Shown: positions 1 through 7,238, numbered from the stretch's first letter. The stretch: DNA of 9,444 bases from Chlamydiota bacterium (GCA_021772295.1 JAJFMG010000165.1:1-9444); one strand, 5' to 3'. The notes: generated by a model from the sequence alone, not told the origin. A program made the numbers and translations.

Positions 1-225
1 CTTACCATTGATGAGCATAGAGCACGATCCACACACTTCTTCTAGGCACCCTTGCTCCCAAGCTACAGGCGTTACTTTCTCTCCCTTTTTATTGATGGGA
101 TTTTTTTGGATTTCCATAAGAGATGAAATCACATTTGAAGAAGGAATCAAGGGAAGCTCAAACTCTTCAAAATATTGATTATCGGTTTTTCCACGGAAAA
201 TACGAAGAGTGAATGTCTTAGTCAT
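1..225 (-). CDS. sdhB: Succinate dehydrogenase iron-sulfur subunit, N-terminal part (3' end outside window)
   Basis: This is the electron-transfer subunit of succinate:quinone oxidoreductase, passing electrons from the SdhA flavin to quinone at SdhC on the cytoplasmic face of the inner membrane. Only the first 75 codons are present, beginning MTKTFTLRIFRGK, and the reading frame is open to the window edge. The visible part is the plant-ferredoxin-like domain. The segment CLEEVCGSCS at about residues 60-69 is the CxxxxCGxC signature that binds the [2Fe-2S] cluster. The later cysteine motifs for [4Fe-4S] and [3Fe-4S] would lie outside. The ATG at 225 is 8 bases after the sdhA stop, and its ribosome site (TAGAGG, 5-base spacer) includes the sdhA TAG, which suggests translational coupling. 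Identification rests on this motif plus the adjacent sdhA and sdhC. Confidence 0.93.
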   Translation of the reverse strand, partial: MTKTFTLRIFRGKTDNQYFEEFELPLIPSSNVISSLMEIQKNPINKKGEKVTPVAWEQGCLEEVCGSCSMLINGK

Positions 226-233
226 ATAAGCCT

Positions 234-2132
234 CTACAGGGGAAGTACGATCTTATCTAGATCTGGCAAATTCTTAAAATGGGGTTTGAGCATTTTAGCT
301 TTACTATAGTCTCGTTTTATGGGATCTAAATATCTATTGTCAATATCTTCGTAGGTAATCTTAGGCTCATCAGAATTTGGATCAAACGTTGCAATCGTTG
401 CCTTTAAAAATTTATCATCATCTCTATCGCTATACCCTTCTTTGAAATGGGACCCCCTAAACTCATCTCGTAGTAATGCACCTTTAGCAATAACTAAAGC
501 AAGCTCTAACATTGGACCGAATTGATTTGCAAAAATATAGGTTTGGTTCAATGCGTGGCCAGTATCATCTAGAGAAATGTTTTTAAACCTTTCTTTAATG
601 GATTTGATTTCTTGCACCGCCTTTCGAAGGTCCTTATTGTTTCTTTTGACAGTAACGTGGGATACCATCAAATTAGCAAGTTCCTCATGAAGCTTATGTA
701 CGTTCTCTGAGCCATTGCGAGAAAGCAATTCCTTTTGCTTTTCTTTTTCACTTGTTAATGCTTTATCAAAACATTCTTGTTTTGTATCTGAGCAGCTTGT
801 TTCTAGGTTTTCCAAATATCTAGGTACTTCAACACCTGCAGTCAGACCACCGAAGATACAAGACAGAAGAGAATTTGCTCCAAGTCTATTTGCCCCGTGA
901 TAGAGGTACTCTGATTCGCCAATATTAAAACAACCTTTAAGGTTTGTCATCTGGCGATACCTTTGCATTCGATCAGGATCTTCAAATGCTGGCCAATCTA
1001 CCCATGCACCTCCCATTGAATAATGGACTCCTGGAAAAATCCGCATAGGTTTTTTTCGAGGATCTTCACCTGTAAATTTTTGATAAATATGTAGTACAGA
1101 CTCTAATTTATGAACGGTCTTTTCAGGTAAATGCGTAACATCTAAATAAACTTGTTTTTTTCCATCAATACCAAGACCTAGTTCAACAACTCGCAAAACT
1201 TCCCTTGCTGCAATATCTCGTGGTACAAGATTTCCAATTGCTGGATATAGCTCTTCTAAGAAGAACCATGGTTTTCCTGTCTCGCCGCAAGGAATAGTTC
1301 TCCCATCGGGGGTTACAATTGTTTTAGAAGAGTCTCCATATACCCATACCCTTCCCCCTTCTCCTCGAATGGATTCTGACATCAGTCTGAGTTTATCAAG
1401 ACCTGGTATAGCTGTTGGATGAATTTGAATAAACTCTCCATTAGCATAGTTCATACCCTGCATGTAAAGTCTACCATTTGCAGCGCCTGTACAAAAAGTT
1501 GAGTTGGTAGAGTATTTAAAAATCATGCCAGGACCACCTGCACCAACAATGACAGCATCTGCTTTCAAGACGGTGAGCTCAAGAGTAAATAAGTCCATCA
1601 ATACGATGCCGCGGGCAATTCCATTTTCATCTTGGATAAGGCGCAAAAACTCATGATGCTCATACTTTTTAATCTGCCCCTTCACTTCATATCTTCTTAC
1701 TTGCTCATCTAGCGAGTAAAGAAGTTGCTGTCCTGTAGAGGCCCCACAAAATGCAGTTCGATTATAAAAAGTACCTCCGAATCTTCGAAAATCAATATTT
1801 CCTTCGGGCGTTCGATTAAATGAACATCCGAAACGATCGAGCATTTGGATAATGGCTGGAGCTGCTAAACACATCTCTATAATAGGTGGTTGATGGGCTA
1901 AAAAATCTCCCCCTTTAATCGTATCGTAGGCATGTATAAGTGGAGAGTCATCTTCGCCCTTGATGTTTATTGCTGCGTTAATACCACCTTGCGCGCAAAC
2001 CGAATGAGACCTTTTCACATGCGTTAACGATACGATTGTGACGTTGCACCCCTTTTCAGCAAGTTTCATCGCGCAGGACAGTCCCGCGAGCCCCCCGCCA
2101 ATTACAATCACATCTTTATTTTCTTTCGTCAT
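234..2132 (-). CDS. sdhA: Succinate dehydrogenase flavoprotein subunit
   Basis: This 632-residue subunit oxidises succinate to fumarate in the TCA cycle and passes electrons to SdhB; it is peripheral on the cytoplasmic side. An N-terminal Rossmann motif GGGLAGL (12-18) binds FAD. H43 in RSHSVCAQGG fits the histidine that holds FAD covalently. Substrate and catalytic residues of the family are visible: H238 in IHPT, R256 in IRGEGG, H370 in VHYSMGG and R416 in GANRLGANSLL. The length and the Bacillus-like motif spellings place it with the group that pairs with a single five-helix cytochrome b558 subunit, consistent with the adjacent sdhC. The ATG at 2132 follows the sdhC stop by 16 bases with a modest AAGAGAG ribosome site. 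The gene is intact with no missing key residue. Fumarate reductase is the only realistic alternative reading. Confidence 0.96.
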   Translation of the reverse strand: MTKENKDVIVIGGGLAGLSCAMKLAEKGCNVTIVSLTHVKRSHSVCAQGGINAAINIKGEDDSPLIHAYDTIKGGDFLAHQPPIIEMCLAAPAIIQMLDRFGCSFNRTPEGNIDFRRFGGTFYNRTAFCGASTGQQLLYSLDEQVRRYEVKGQIKKYEHHEFLRLIQDENGIARGIVLMDLFTLELTVLKADAVIVGAGGPGMIFKYSTNSTFCTGAANGRLYMQGMNYANGEFIQIHPTAIPGLDKLRLMSESIRGEGGRVWVYGDSSKTIVTPDGRTIPCGETGKPWFFLEELYPAIGNLVPRDIAAREVLRVVELGLGIDGKKQVYLDVTHLPEKTVHKLESVLHIYQKFTGEDPRKKPMRIFPGVHYSMGGAWVDWPAFEDPDRMQRYRQMTNLKGCFNIGESEYLYHGANRLGANSLLSCIFGGLTAGVEVPRYLENLETSCSDTKQECFDKALTSEKEKQKELLSRNGSENVHKLHEELANLMVSHVTVKRNNKDLRKAVQEIKSIKERFKNISLDDTGHALNQTYIFANQFGPMLELALVIAKGALLRDEFRGSHFKEGYSDRDDDKFLKATIATFDPNSDEPKITYEDIDNRYLDPIKRDYSKAKMLKPHFKNLPDLDKIVLPL

Positions 2133-2148
2133 GAAACTCTCTTTTCGA

Positions 2149-3162
2149 TTAGCTTTTTAAATTAAAAAAATAGGTGCCCCATACAGAACTTAAACCCAAA
2201 AATACAAGGAGCAACATAAAAAACACGCAAACTTTGACAGCTTTCGATTGTGATTTTGCTCGAATAATTGCGCCCCAAGTAATTAAAAATGTCCAGAGAC
2301 CATTAAAACCATGGAAACATGCGGCAAGTACAAAAATAGTATAAAGAATGCACTTAAAAACACTCTTAAAGGAGTCTCGAACAACAAGCAGCATTACTGT
2401 ACCAAAATTATTCGCCTCAGCTATCACCTGATCTTTGCCAAGAGACCTCGCTTCTAAAGCATCGATCCATTTTCTTTTGAGTTCTATTTTTTGCGCTGTT
2501 TCTAAAATGTTTGCATCCGAATCACTGAAGGATGTTTCTTCTTCGAAATGATCTTCTTCAATATGTTTTGCAGTAGAAAGAATTTCTTTATATTTGGCAA
2601 CTTCTTGCAAAAAGGCCTCTTTTTCCTGCGCAATTTTAGCCTTGTCATAGATCGTAACACCGAGTCTTTCTGATAGCGTATAAAGACCTGTGTCAAATCC
2701 AACTCTCACAAAAAAACTTTCTATTTTTCCATTATCTACAATCGTTGGGTAGCGATAGAATCGCATATACCCTACATGAAGCAATATCCCAACAAGTAAA
2801 ACCCAAGAAGATAGTCTTTGGAGGGTATATGCCCAGTTGCGACTATATTTGGTAAGCCTTGGTTTATTCCCAGTACCTGGATAAGAAGTACTCCGGCTTT
2901 TTATCGCATAAGAAATCCCCCAAATAGCGTGATAGAGAATCGGAACACCAATCAGAACAACTTCAATTACATGCAAATAAGGTAAATTCTTAATAAAGTT
3001 TACCGCTCGAATAAATCCTTCTCCGTTATCACCAAGTAAAAGCGCAGCCTGTGAGTTAGTAATAAGATGCTCTACTAAAAAAAGGACAATCCAAAATCCA
3101 AAAAGAGAATGTAATCTTCTTGTGATGAATGCTCCAGGCAATTTGGCAGCGGTTGTAGTCAC
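2149..3162 (-). CDS. sdhC: Succinate dehydrogenase cytochrome b558 subunit, with a large inserted loop
   Basis: This is the membrane anchor and quinone/haem subunit of succinate:quinone oxidoreductase, 337 residues long. Five hydrophobic helices are visible at about 17-36, 63-86, 112-132, 267-297 and 309-332. Four histidines match the B. subtilis haem ligands in context: H32 (EHLITN), H78 (LYHAIWG), H129 (LLHVGYMRF) and H284 (CFHGFNGLW, followed by a TWG like the Bacillus protein). From my recollection B. subtilis SdhC is about 202 residues, with 42 residues between its third and fourth ligands. Here the interval is 155, so about 113 residues are inserted between helices 3 and 4. The insert is charged, with a predicted helical part at about 174-252. 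The start is GTG at 3162, preceded by a strong GGGAGGA at a 5-base spacing. It is the first gene of sdhCAB. Confidence 0.93.
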   Translation of the reverse strand: MTTTAAKLPGAFITRRLHSLFGFWIVLFLVEHLITNSQAALLLGDNGEGFIRAVNFIKNLPYLHVIEVVLIGVPILYHAIWGISYAIKSRSTSYPGTGNKPRLTKYSRNWAYTLQRLSSWVLLVGILLHVGYMRFYRYPTIVDNGKIESFFVRVGFDTGLYTLSERLGVTIYDKAKIAQEKEAFLQEVAKYKEILSTAKHIEEDHFEEETSFSDSDANILETAQKIELKRKWIDALEARSLGKDQVIAEANNFGTVMLLVVRDSFKSVFKCILYTIFVLAACFHGFNGLWTFLITWGAIIRAKSQSKAVKVCVFFMLLLVFLGLSSVWGTYFFNLKS

Positions 3163-3167
3163 GAATA

Positions 3168-3174
3168 TCCTCCC
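3168..3174 (-). promoter_or_regulatory. Strong ribosome binding site supporting the GTG start of sdhC
   Basis: Read on the minus strand, GGGAGGA stands 5 bases before GTG at 3162. It is the best Shine-Dalgarno match on the left side and settles the non-ATG start of sdhC. Confidence 0.75.
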
Positions 3175-3202
3175 ATACGCATATCAGCAAATAGTTCACT
3201 TG

Positions 3203-3231
3203 TTTTTCAGCATTAAACATAAGTTGAAAAA
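3203..3231. repeat. Inverted repeat between tatD and sdhC
   Basis: TTTTTCA (3203-3209) and TGAAAAA (3225-3231) are perfect complements. One further G-T and one C-G pair extend the stem inward. Neither side is followed by a T-run, so it does not look like an intrinsic terminator. On the minus strand it brackets TTTAAT (3217-3212), a possible -10 for sdhC, so it could be an operator. AT-rich DNA yields such repeats by chance, hence low confidence in function. Confidence 0.35.
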
Positions 3232-3239
3232 TATGAGAA
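3212..3239 (-). promoter_or_regulatory. Possible sdhC promoter
   Basis: On the minus strand TTCTCA (3239-3234), a 16-base spacer and TTTAAT (3217-3212) match the sigma70-type consensus at 4/6 and 5/6. The 99-base gap after tatD leaves room for a separate sdhCAB promoter. The match is weak in AT-rich DNA, and sdhCAB could also be read through from tatD. Confidence 0.25.
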
Positions 3240-3261
3240 AGGGAAAAATGATAATTTGAAA

Positions 3262-4035
3262 TTATATTCCAAAAAACTTTTTAGCATTTTGCGTTGTAAT
3301 GCGTCCAACTTCTTCAATTGAGATCCCTTTCAGATCTGCAATCATCGCAGCTGTTTCTATGACATAACTTGGCTCATTTTGTTTTCCTCGTTTACTTCTA
3401 GGCGCTAAGTAGGGAGAATCTGTTTCAATAAGCATATGCTCAAGAGGAAGCTGCTTTGCAACTTCTTGCAACTCTGTCGACTTTTTAAAAGTTACAATGC
3501 CACTAAAGGACACATACCAACCGCGAGCTACAATTTTTTTTGCATCTTCTAAACTGCCAGTAAAACAATGTAAAACTAAAGGTGCGAACGCGCCATTTAC
3601 TTTGTAATGCTTTTCTGTAATATCAAAAAAATCAACAAAAGCATCTCTACAATGAATGATCAAGGGAAGATTGGTCTCAAGCGCCAAATTGCAATATTTA
3701 ATAAAAAACTCCTTCTGTATGTGCTTATTGGAATGGGTATAAAAATAATCAAGTCCCGTTTCTCCAACAGCTACAAGAGCTCCCGATTTAGCGGCTTGCT
3801 CAAAAAGAGGAAAATATAACTCCCCTTCTTTTTCCACATCATGCGGAGTTGTGGAACCAGCGTTAAAAACAAAGGAATCTTTCTCATGTAGAAAAAGACC
3901 TCTTTCAAGGGTTTTTTTATCGGTGCAAATATTGATAATATTTTCAATAGAGCACTTTTTTGCTCTTTCTAATACACTATCAATAATAGGGTATACTTCA
4001 TCCGATGTAAGATGCGCATGTGAATCTGTAAACAT
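3262..4035 (-). CDS. tatD: TatD-family metal-dependent hydrolase (DNase)
   Basis: This is a 257-residue cytoplasmic hydrolase of the amidohydrolase-like TIM-barrel TatD/YcfH family. Members are metal-dependent, and several have 3'-5' DNase activity; the exact substrate here is not shown. The full metal-site set is present: H6 and H8 in DSHAHL, E92 in GETGLDY, H128 in IIHCRDA, H156 in LHCFTGS and D206 in ETDSPYLAP. The family C-terminal segment NEPSYVIETA also occurs. Length is typical. The start chosen is ATG at 4035, directly before the conserved first strand. A TTG two codons upstream (4041) is possible but has no better ribosome site. The gene is divergent from exbB, 56 bases away. In C. 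trachomatis, as I recall, dsbD sits between them; here it is absent. Confidence 0.93.
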   Translation of the reverse strand: MFTDSHAHLTSDEVYPIIDSVLERAKKCSIENIINICTDKKTLERGLFLHEKDSFVFNAGSTTPHDVEKEGELYFPLFEQAAKSGALVAVGETGLDYFYTHSNKHIQKEFFIKYCNLALETNLPLIIHCRDAFVDFFDITEKHYKVNGAFAPLVLHCFTGSLEDAKKIVARGWYVSFSGIVTFKKSTELQEVAKQLPLEHMLIETDSPYLAPRSKRGKQNEPSYVIETAAMIADLKGISIEEVGRITTQNAKKFFGI

Positions 4036-4063
4036 TGACAATTCTTTTTTGGTTTAGTATCTG
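4035..4063 (+). promoter_or_regulatory. Likely promoter of the exbB-tolB-pal operon
   Basis: A perfect -35 TTGACA (4035-4040), an exactly 17-base spacer and a partial -10 TATCTG (4058-4063) point to transcription starting near 4070, about 22 bases before the exbB TTG start. The -35 overlaps the first base of the tatD start codon on the other strand, so the divergent pair shares a very tight control region. The weak -10 keeps confidence moderate. Confidence 0.5.
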
Positions 4064-4079
4064 TAGGGCAATTTTAACA

Positions 4080-4084
4080 GGGAG
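4080..4084 (+). promoter_or_regulatory. Ribosome binding site fixing the exbB TTG start
   Basis: GGGAG lies 7 bases before TTG at 4092. No ATG is available upstream of the first membrane helix, and the earlier in-frame TTG at 4035 is part of the putative -35 box and has no ribosome site. Confidence 0.6.
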
Positions 4085-4091
4085 TAGTCAT

Positions 4092-4823
4092 TTGTTACTA
4101 TCGAATATCACAACTTTCAAAACGGCTTACTTTCAAGCTGATTTTTTTGGAAAACTGATTTTTCTTTTTCTATTTGCACTCTCATCCATTAGCTGGATTT
4201 TTCTGCTACATAGAATTTGGGTATATAAACAGGTAAAAAAAGAATCAATGCAATTTCAAAAAATTGTCAATCGAGAGAAAGAGAAGTGTCTTCACCTAAA
4301 TATAGATAGCGCATTAAAAGGAGCCTCTCCTTTCCATCATATTTTTACAACGCTCAAACACAAAACAATTGAAATCCTAGATAAAAATCGATTCTTTACC
4401 AAAGACATTGTATCTGGAGGCATAAATCATCTTTCTCAAAATGACATTCATTTAATTGAGTCCCATTTAGTTGCAACAATTTCCAAACAAAAAGATCTGT
4501 TAGATAAAAATCTTTTTGTTTTATCTACCATTACAACCTTAGCACCTTTTCTTGGGTTACTGGGAACTGTATGGGGAATTCTTATTACCTTTTTCGAAAT
4601 GGAAAAAGGAGGAATGATTGGAAGTAACACAGCAATACTTGGAGGCCTTTCAACAGCGCTTGTTACCACTGTTTTAGGCCTTATCATTGCAATACCTTCC
4701 CTTATCTCTTATAGCTATCTCAAGAATGCAGGTAGACTCTATACATCTGACATGCAAGATTTCAGTCATAGCCTTTTGTCAACGATTGAACTCCAATATC
4801 GAAAAGTGGACATCGACAAATGA
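4092..4823 (+). CDS. exbB: ExbB/TolQ-family proton-channel motor subunit
   Basis: This inner-membrane subunit uses the proton gradient with ExbD/TolR to energise a TonB/TolA-type protein. From the TTG at 4092 it is 243 residues. One helix lies at about 19-40. A long cytoplasmic loop follows, and two further helices lie at about 143-168 and 184-208. The segment TLAPFLGLLGTVWGIL (149-164) is the classic TolQ/ExbB second-helix signature. The third helix TALVTTVLGLIIAIP (188-202) has the conserved threonine/glycine pattern. The signature is slightly closer to TolQ (GTVWGI) than to typical ExbB, which agrees with the tolB-pal context, but chlamydial annotations use exbB. The gene overlaps exbD by ATGA (4820-4823). 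The earlier in-frame TTG at 4035 would add 19 residues without a ribosome site and was rejected. Confidence 0.9.
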   Translation: MLLSNITTFKTAYFQADFFGKLIFLFLFALSSISWIFLLHRIWVYKQVKKESMQFQKIVNREKEKCLHLNIDSALKGASPFHHIFTTLKHKTIEILDKNRFFTKDIVSGGINHLSQNDIHLIESHLVATISKQKDLLDKNLFVLSTITTLAPFLGLLGTVWGILITFFEMEKGGMIGSNTAILGGLSTALVTTVLGLIIAIPSLISYSYLKNAGRLYTSDMQDFSHSLLSTIELQYRKVDIDK

Positions 4824-5236
4824 GAAAAAGACTTCTTTTTGATGACAACTCAAAAGATGAGAGCCTACTTGATTTAACGCCATTGATTGATGTGGTATTT
4901 GTTGTTCTTATTATGTTTATTATTATGGCGCCCCTTGTTGAAATGGAAAAGGTGGAACTATCTCATAGCTCCACCCAGTCAAAAACAACCTCTACCTCTC
5001 TTGAAAACACAACTGTTCATGTGCAAAAAGATGGAACAATTCTTCTTAATAAGACAAAAGTTGATCCAAATGAATTTCTCATAAAGCTTACTACCATTAA
5101 GCAAAGCTCACCTCAGACAATTCCTCAAGTGTACCACGATAAAGATGCTACTTTTGGAACATATCAGTTGGTAAAAAGCATTTTAGAAAAAGCCGGTTTT
5201 TCTCAAATGGATTTGATTGTAAAAGAGCAGCTCTAA
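4820..5236 (+). CDS. exbD: ExbD/TolR-family motor subunit
   Basis: This is a 138-residue single-pass inner-membrane protein and the partner of the upstream ExbB/TolQ. It has a short basic cytoplasmic N-terminus and one helix at about 20-40. D24 in LTPLIDVVFVVLIMF is the membrane aspartate that carries protons in this family (position equivalent to TolR D23/ExbD D25). The remainder, about 42-138, is a periplasmic domain with the usual pattern of short strands and helices. The start codon overlaps the exbB stop (ATGA), and its own stop overlaps the next gene's start (TAATG), so all three are probably translationally coupled at fixed ratios. It lacks a clear Shine-Dalgarno, which fits coupling. 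TolR is an equally good name given tolB and pal downstream. Confidence 0.92.
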   Translation: MRKRLLFDDNSKDESLLDLTPLIDVVFVVLIMFIIMAPLVEMEKVELSHSSTQSKTTSTSLENTTVHVQKDGTILLNKTKVDPNEFLIKLTTIKQSSPQTIPQVYHDKDATFGTYQLVKSILEKAGFSQMDLIVKEQL

Positions 5237-5871
5237 TGAAAAATTTATCGAATGAAAAAAAAAGGCTCCGTGTTCTGAGTTTTTGTGTAATTGCATTTCA
5301 TTTCGTTTTTTTTCTTCCTGCTAAAAAAACAGAGAATATAAAGCCCATTGCTCCTCAAAAAATCGTAGTACATACGTTCATTGAAAAAGAAAAACCAATC
5401 CCTAAAATAAAAACAGTAAATTCCCAACCAAAAGTCATTAAGCAATCGATCAAAAAGACTCCTGTAAAAAAAGTTACTGCCAAGAAAAAAAAGATTCCAG
5501 CTAAGAAAATAGCAAAAAAGCAAGAGCCACCAAAAGTTGTTCCCAAAAAGAGCGTATCTCCTCCTCCAAAAAAACAAAAACAGATTCCTACATCTGATTT
5601 ACTTCAAAAGCAAAGGGAGTACGAAACAAAAGTAATTTCTTTTTTTCAAGAAGCTTTGGTTCTTCCAGAACAAGGAAAAGTAAAAGTTGAGGTAATCATT
5701 TGGAAAAGTGGAAAAGTAAAAAACTGCAAAGTACTTTTTTTTGAAAATGAAAAGAATAAAATCTATTTAGAAAAAATGATGAGCTCCCTACAATTACCAA
5801 GCTTTATGGGGCTCAAAAAAAGTAGTGATACCCATACACTTACTTTTACTTTTTGTAACATATCGCACTAG
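5236..5871 (+). CDS. Lysine/proline-rich TonB/TolA-like energy-transducing protein
   Basis: This 211-residue protein probably transmits motor force across the periplasm. It begins with a basic stretch and a single hydrophobic segment (about 12-28) that would anchor it in the inner membrane. Residues 40-117 form a linker strongly rich in lysine and proline, for example KKTPVKKVTAKKKK (73-86), as in TonB and TolA spacers. Residues 125-205 are a small domain resembling the TonB/TolA C-terminus: a helix with EYETKVISFFQEAL, a strand pair VKVEVIIWKSGKVKNCKVL, a helix, then LQLPSF. Sequence alone does not separate TonB from TolA; the place between exbD and tolB favours the TolA role. Low-complexity A-rich coding produces phenylalanine-rich antisense shadow frames here. 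It starts one base inside the exbD stop. Likely the counterpart of C. trachomatis CT598 by position (from memory). Confidence 0.75.
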   Translation: MKNLSNEKKRLRVLSFCVIAFHFVFFLPAKKTENIKPIAPQKIVVHTFIEKEKPIPKIKTVNSQPKVIKQSIKKTPVKKVTAKKKKIPAKKIAKKQEPPKVVPKKSVSPPPKKQKQIPTSDLLQKQREYETKVISFFQEALVLPEQGKVKVEVIIWKSGKVKNCKVLFFENEKNKIYLEKMMSSLQLPSFMGLKKSSDTHTLTFTFCNISH

Positions 5872-5875
5872 GGGA
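5870..5875 (+). promoter_or_regulatory. Ribosome binding site deciding the tolB start
   Basis: AGGGGA overlaps the TAG stop of the preceding gene. Counted from the end of AGGGG (5874) it lies 7 bases before ATG at 5882 but only 4 before ATG at 5879, so the second ATG is preferred. Confidence 0.5.
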
Positions 5876-5881
5876 CTTATG

Positions 5882-7222
5882 ATGAGATGGCTTGTTATTC
5901 TATCAACATTAATGATCACATTTGCACATTCTGATGAGATCGTTGTTCCTCTACAAACAGATACAAACAATCTTCCAAGCGCCTATGTTTCGTGGCAATA
6001 TAAATCGAAAAACAACACATATGCAAAGGAATTAGAAAATGCTTTTCTATTTGACCTTGAAAACTGTGGTTACTTAACGCTAAAAAAAAATGATCTCGAA
6101 TGTGAAGACATTCTACACCAAGCAAATAACGCACTAGCATTTAGCCCAAGCATCTGGAAGAAAAAAAACATCTCTTATGTGATGAAAACGGTAGTTGAGA
6201 ATTCCCAAATCTCTTTTTTCTTTTATTCAAGCTTAGATCAAAAAGTAAAATCCTTTAAGAGTTTACCCCTTAAAGGAAATTACAATGCAGATATTAACCT
6301 AATTCATCGAGTTGCAGACTCCATCTTTGCCTCTTTTTTCCAAAAGGAAGGAATCGCAAGCAAAAAAATCTTATATGCATTACAAACAAAGGGTTCTAAT
6401 TCTAACAGGCCTTTTATATCTGTCATTTGCAAATCTGACTATGATGGAAGAGCTCCTGTCAAACTTACCAAAGAAAGTGAATATTCTATTACGCCACAAT
6501 TTTTTCCATTAAAAACAGGTGTATATGGTGACGCCATTTTCTATGTAAATTATCGTTTTGGTCAGTCAAAAATTTTTATCTCTTCTAATAAAAATCCCAA
6601 TGGGGATCTCTTTTTAACCCTGCGTGGCAATCAAATGCTTCCCGCTTTTTCCAAAAATGGAACGATGCTAGCTTTTATTTCAGATGCATCAGGCAGAGCT
6701 GATCTCTTTATTCAAAGAATTGATCCCATTAGTGGACTAATGGGTAAACCAATTCAAGCATACACCTTTCCAGGCTCTGTACAGGCATCCCCCACAATCT
6801 CACCGGATGGATCAAAAGTTGCTTTTGTTTCTGATAAAAATGGAACTCCTAGAATCTACTTGCTTGAAATCCCCCAAGGAGGTAAAAGTCTCAAGGGAAG
6901 GGCTGTAGAATGTTTAACAAAAATTCATCGCGAAAATACGAGCCCAAGCTGGTCTCCAGACGGAAAGAAAATAGCATATAGCGCAAATGTAGATGGAATA
7001 AGACAAATCATGATTTATGACTTTGAGTTAAAAGAAGAAAAAATGCTAACAAATGGCAAAATACCTATGGAAAACCCAAGTTTTGCACCGAATAGCTTTC
7101 ATTTAATTTTTAATTCTACAAACTTAGATTCTTCTGAGCTTTACTTGATGAATTTAAATCAAAAAACACCTGTTAAAATTTCAAATGGCCCAGGCAAAAA
7201 ACATTATCCCGTTTGGGAATAG
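5882..7222 (+). CDS. tolB: Periplasmic Tol-Pal beta-propeller protein TolB
   Basis: TolB is the periplasmic partner that binds Pal and links it to the TolA-like protein. The 446-residue product starts with a short signal peptide (MRWLVILSTLMITFAHS, probable cleavage after the AHS). An N-terminal alpha/beta domain (about 18-150) is followed by a propeller of PD40/WD40-like blades. The clearest blade motifs are PAFSKNGTMLAFISDASGR, SPTISPDGSKVAFVSDKNG, SPSWSPDGKKIAYSANVDG and a more divergent SFAPNSFHLIFNSTN. Length is close to E. coli TolB (about 430). Two adjacent ATGs at 5879 and 5882 are possible starts; the AGGGG spacing favours 5882. An upstream in-frame GTG (5825) lies inside the preceding gene and would spoil the signal peptide. 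The pal gene follows after 16 bases. Confidence 0.93.
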   Translation: MRWLVILSTLMITFAHSDEIVVPLQTDTNNLPSAYVSWQYKSKNNTYAKELENAFLFDLENCGYLTLKKNDLECEDILHQANNALAFSPSIWKKKNISYVMKTVVENSQISFFFYSSLDQKVKSFKSLPLKGNYNADINLIHRVADSIFASFFQKEGIASKKILYALQTKGSNSNRPFISVICKSDYDGRAPVKLTKESEYSITPQFFPLKTGVYGDAIFYVNYRFGQSKIFISSNKNPNGDLFLTLRGNQMLPAFSKNGTMLAFISDASGRADLFIQRIDPISGLMGKPIQAYTFPGSVQASPTISPDGSKVAFVSDKNGTPRIYLLEIPQGGKSLKGRAVECLTKIHRENTSPSWSPDGKKIAYSANVDGIRQIMIYDFELKEEKMLTNGKIPMENPSFAPNSFHLIFNSTNLDSSELYLMNLNQKTPVKISNGPGKKHYPVWE

Positions 7223-7227
7223 CAATT

Positions 7228-7231
7228 GAGG
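7228..7231 (+). promoter_or_regulatory. Ribosome binding site supporting the GTG start of pal
   Basis: GAGG (within TTGAGG) stands 7 bases before GTG at 7239. No ATG exists that would keep the complete lipoprotein signal, so this site settles the start. Confidence 0.6.
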
Positions 7232-7238
7232 TATAGCC

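Noticed and set aside
715..900. Plus-strand frame opposite sdhA
   Set aside because: It lies antisense to a conserved part of SdhA, has no ribosome site and no recognisable features.
2502..2702. Alternative minus-strand frame inside the sdhC insert (66 codons)
   Set aside because: The sdhC frame runs through this stretch unbroken and continues into conserved helix 4, so neither a frameshift nor a nested gene is needed.
4035..4091. N-terminal extension of ExbB from TTG at 4035
   Set aside because: The codon is part of the probable -35 TTGACA, has no ribosome site, and the added 19 residues do not resemble family members; GGGAG before TTG 4092 is far better.
5245..5577. Minus-strand frames rich in Phe and Trp opposite the TonB/TolA-like gene
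   Set aside because: They are mirror readings of AAA/AAG-rich lysine codons and have no ribosome site or recognisable domain.
5825..5881. Earlier GTG start of TolB at 5825
   Set aside because: It lies within the preceding gene and would place extra residues before a clear signal peptide; AGGGG marks the ATG at 5882.
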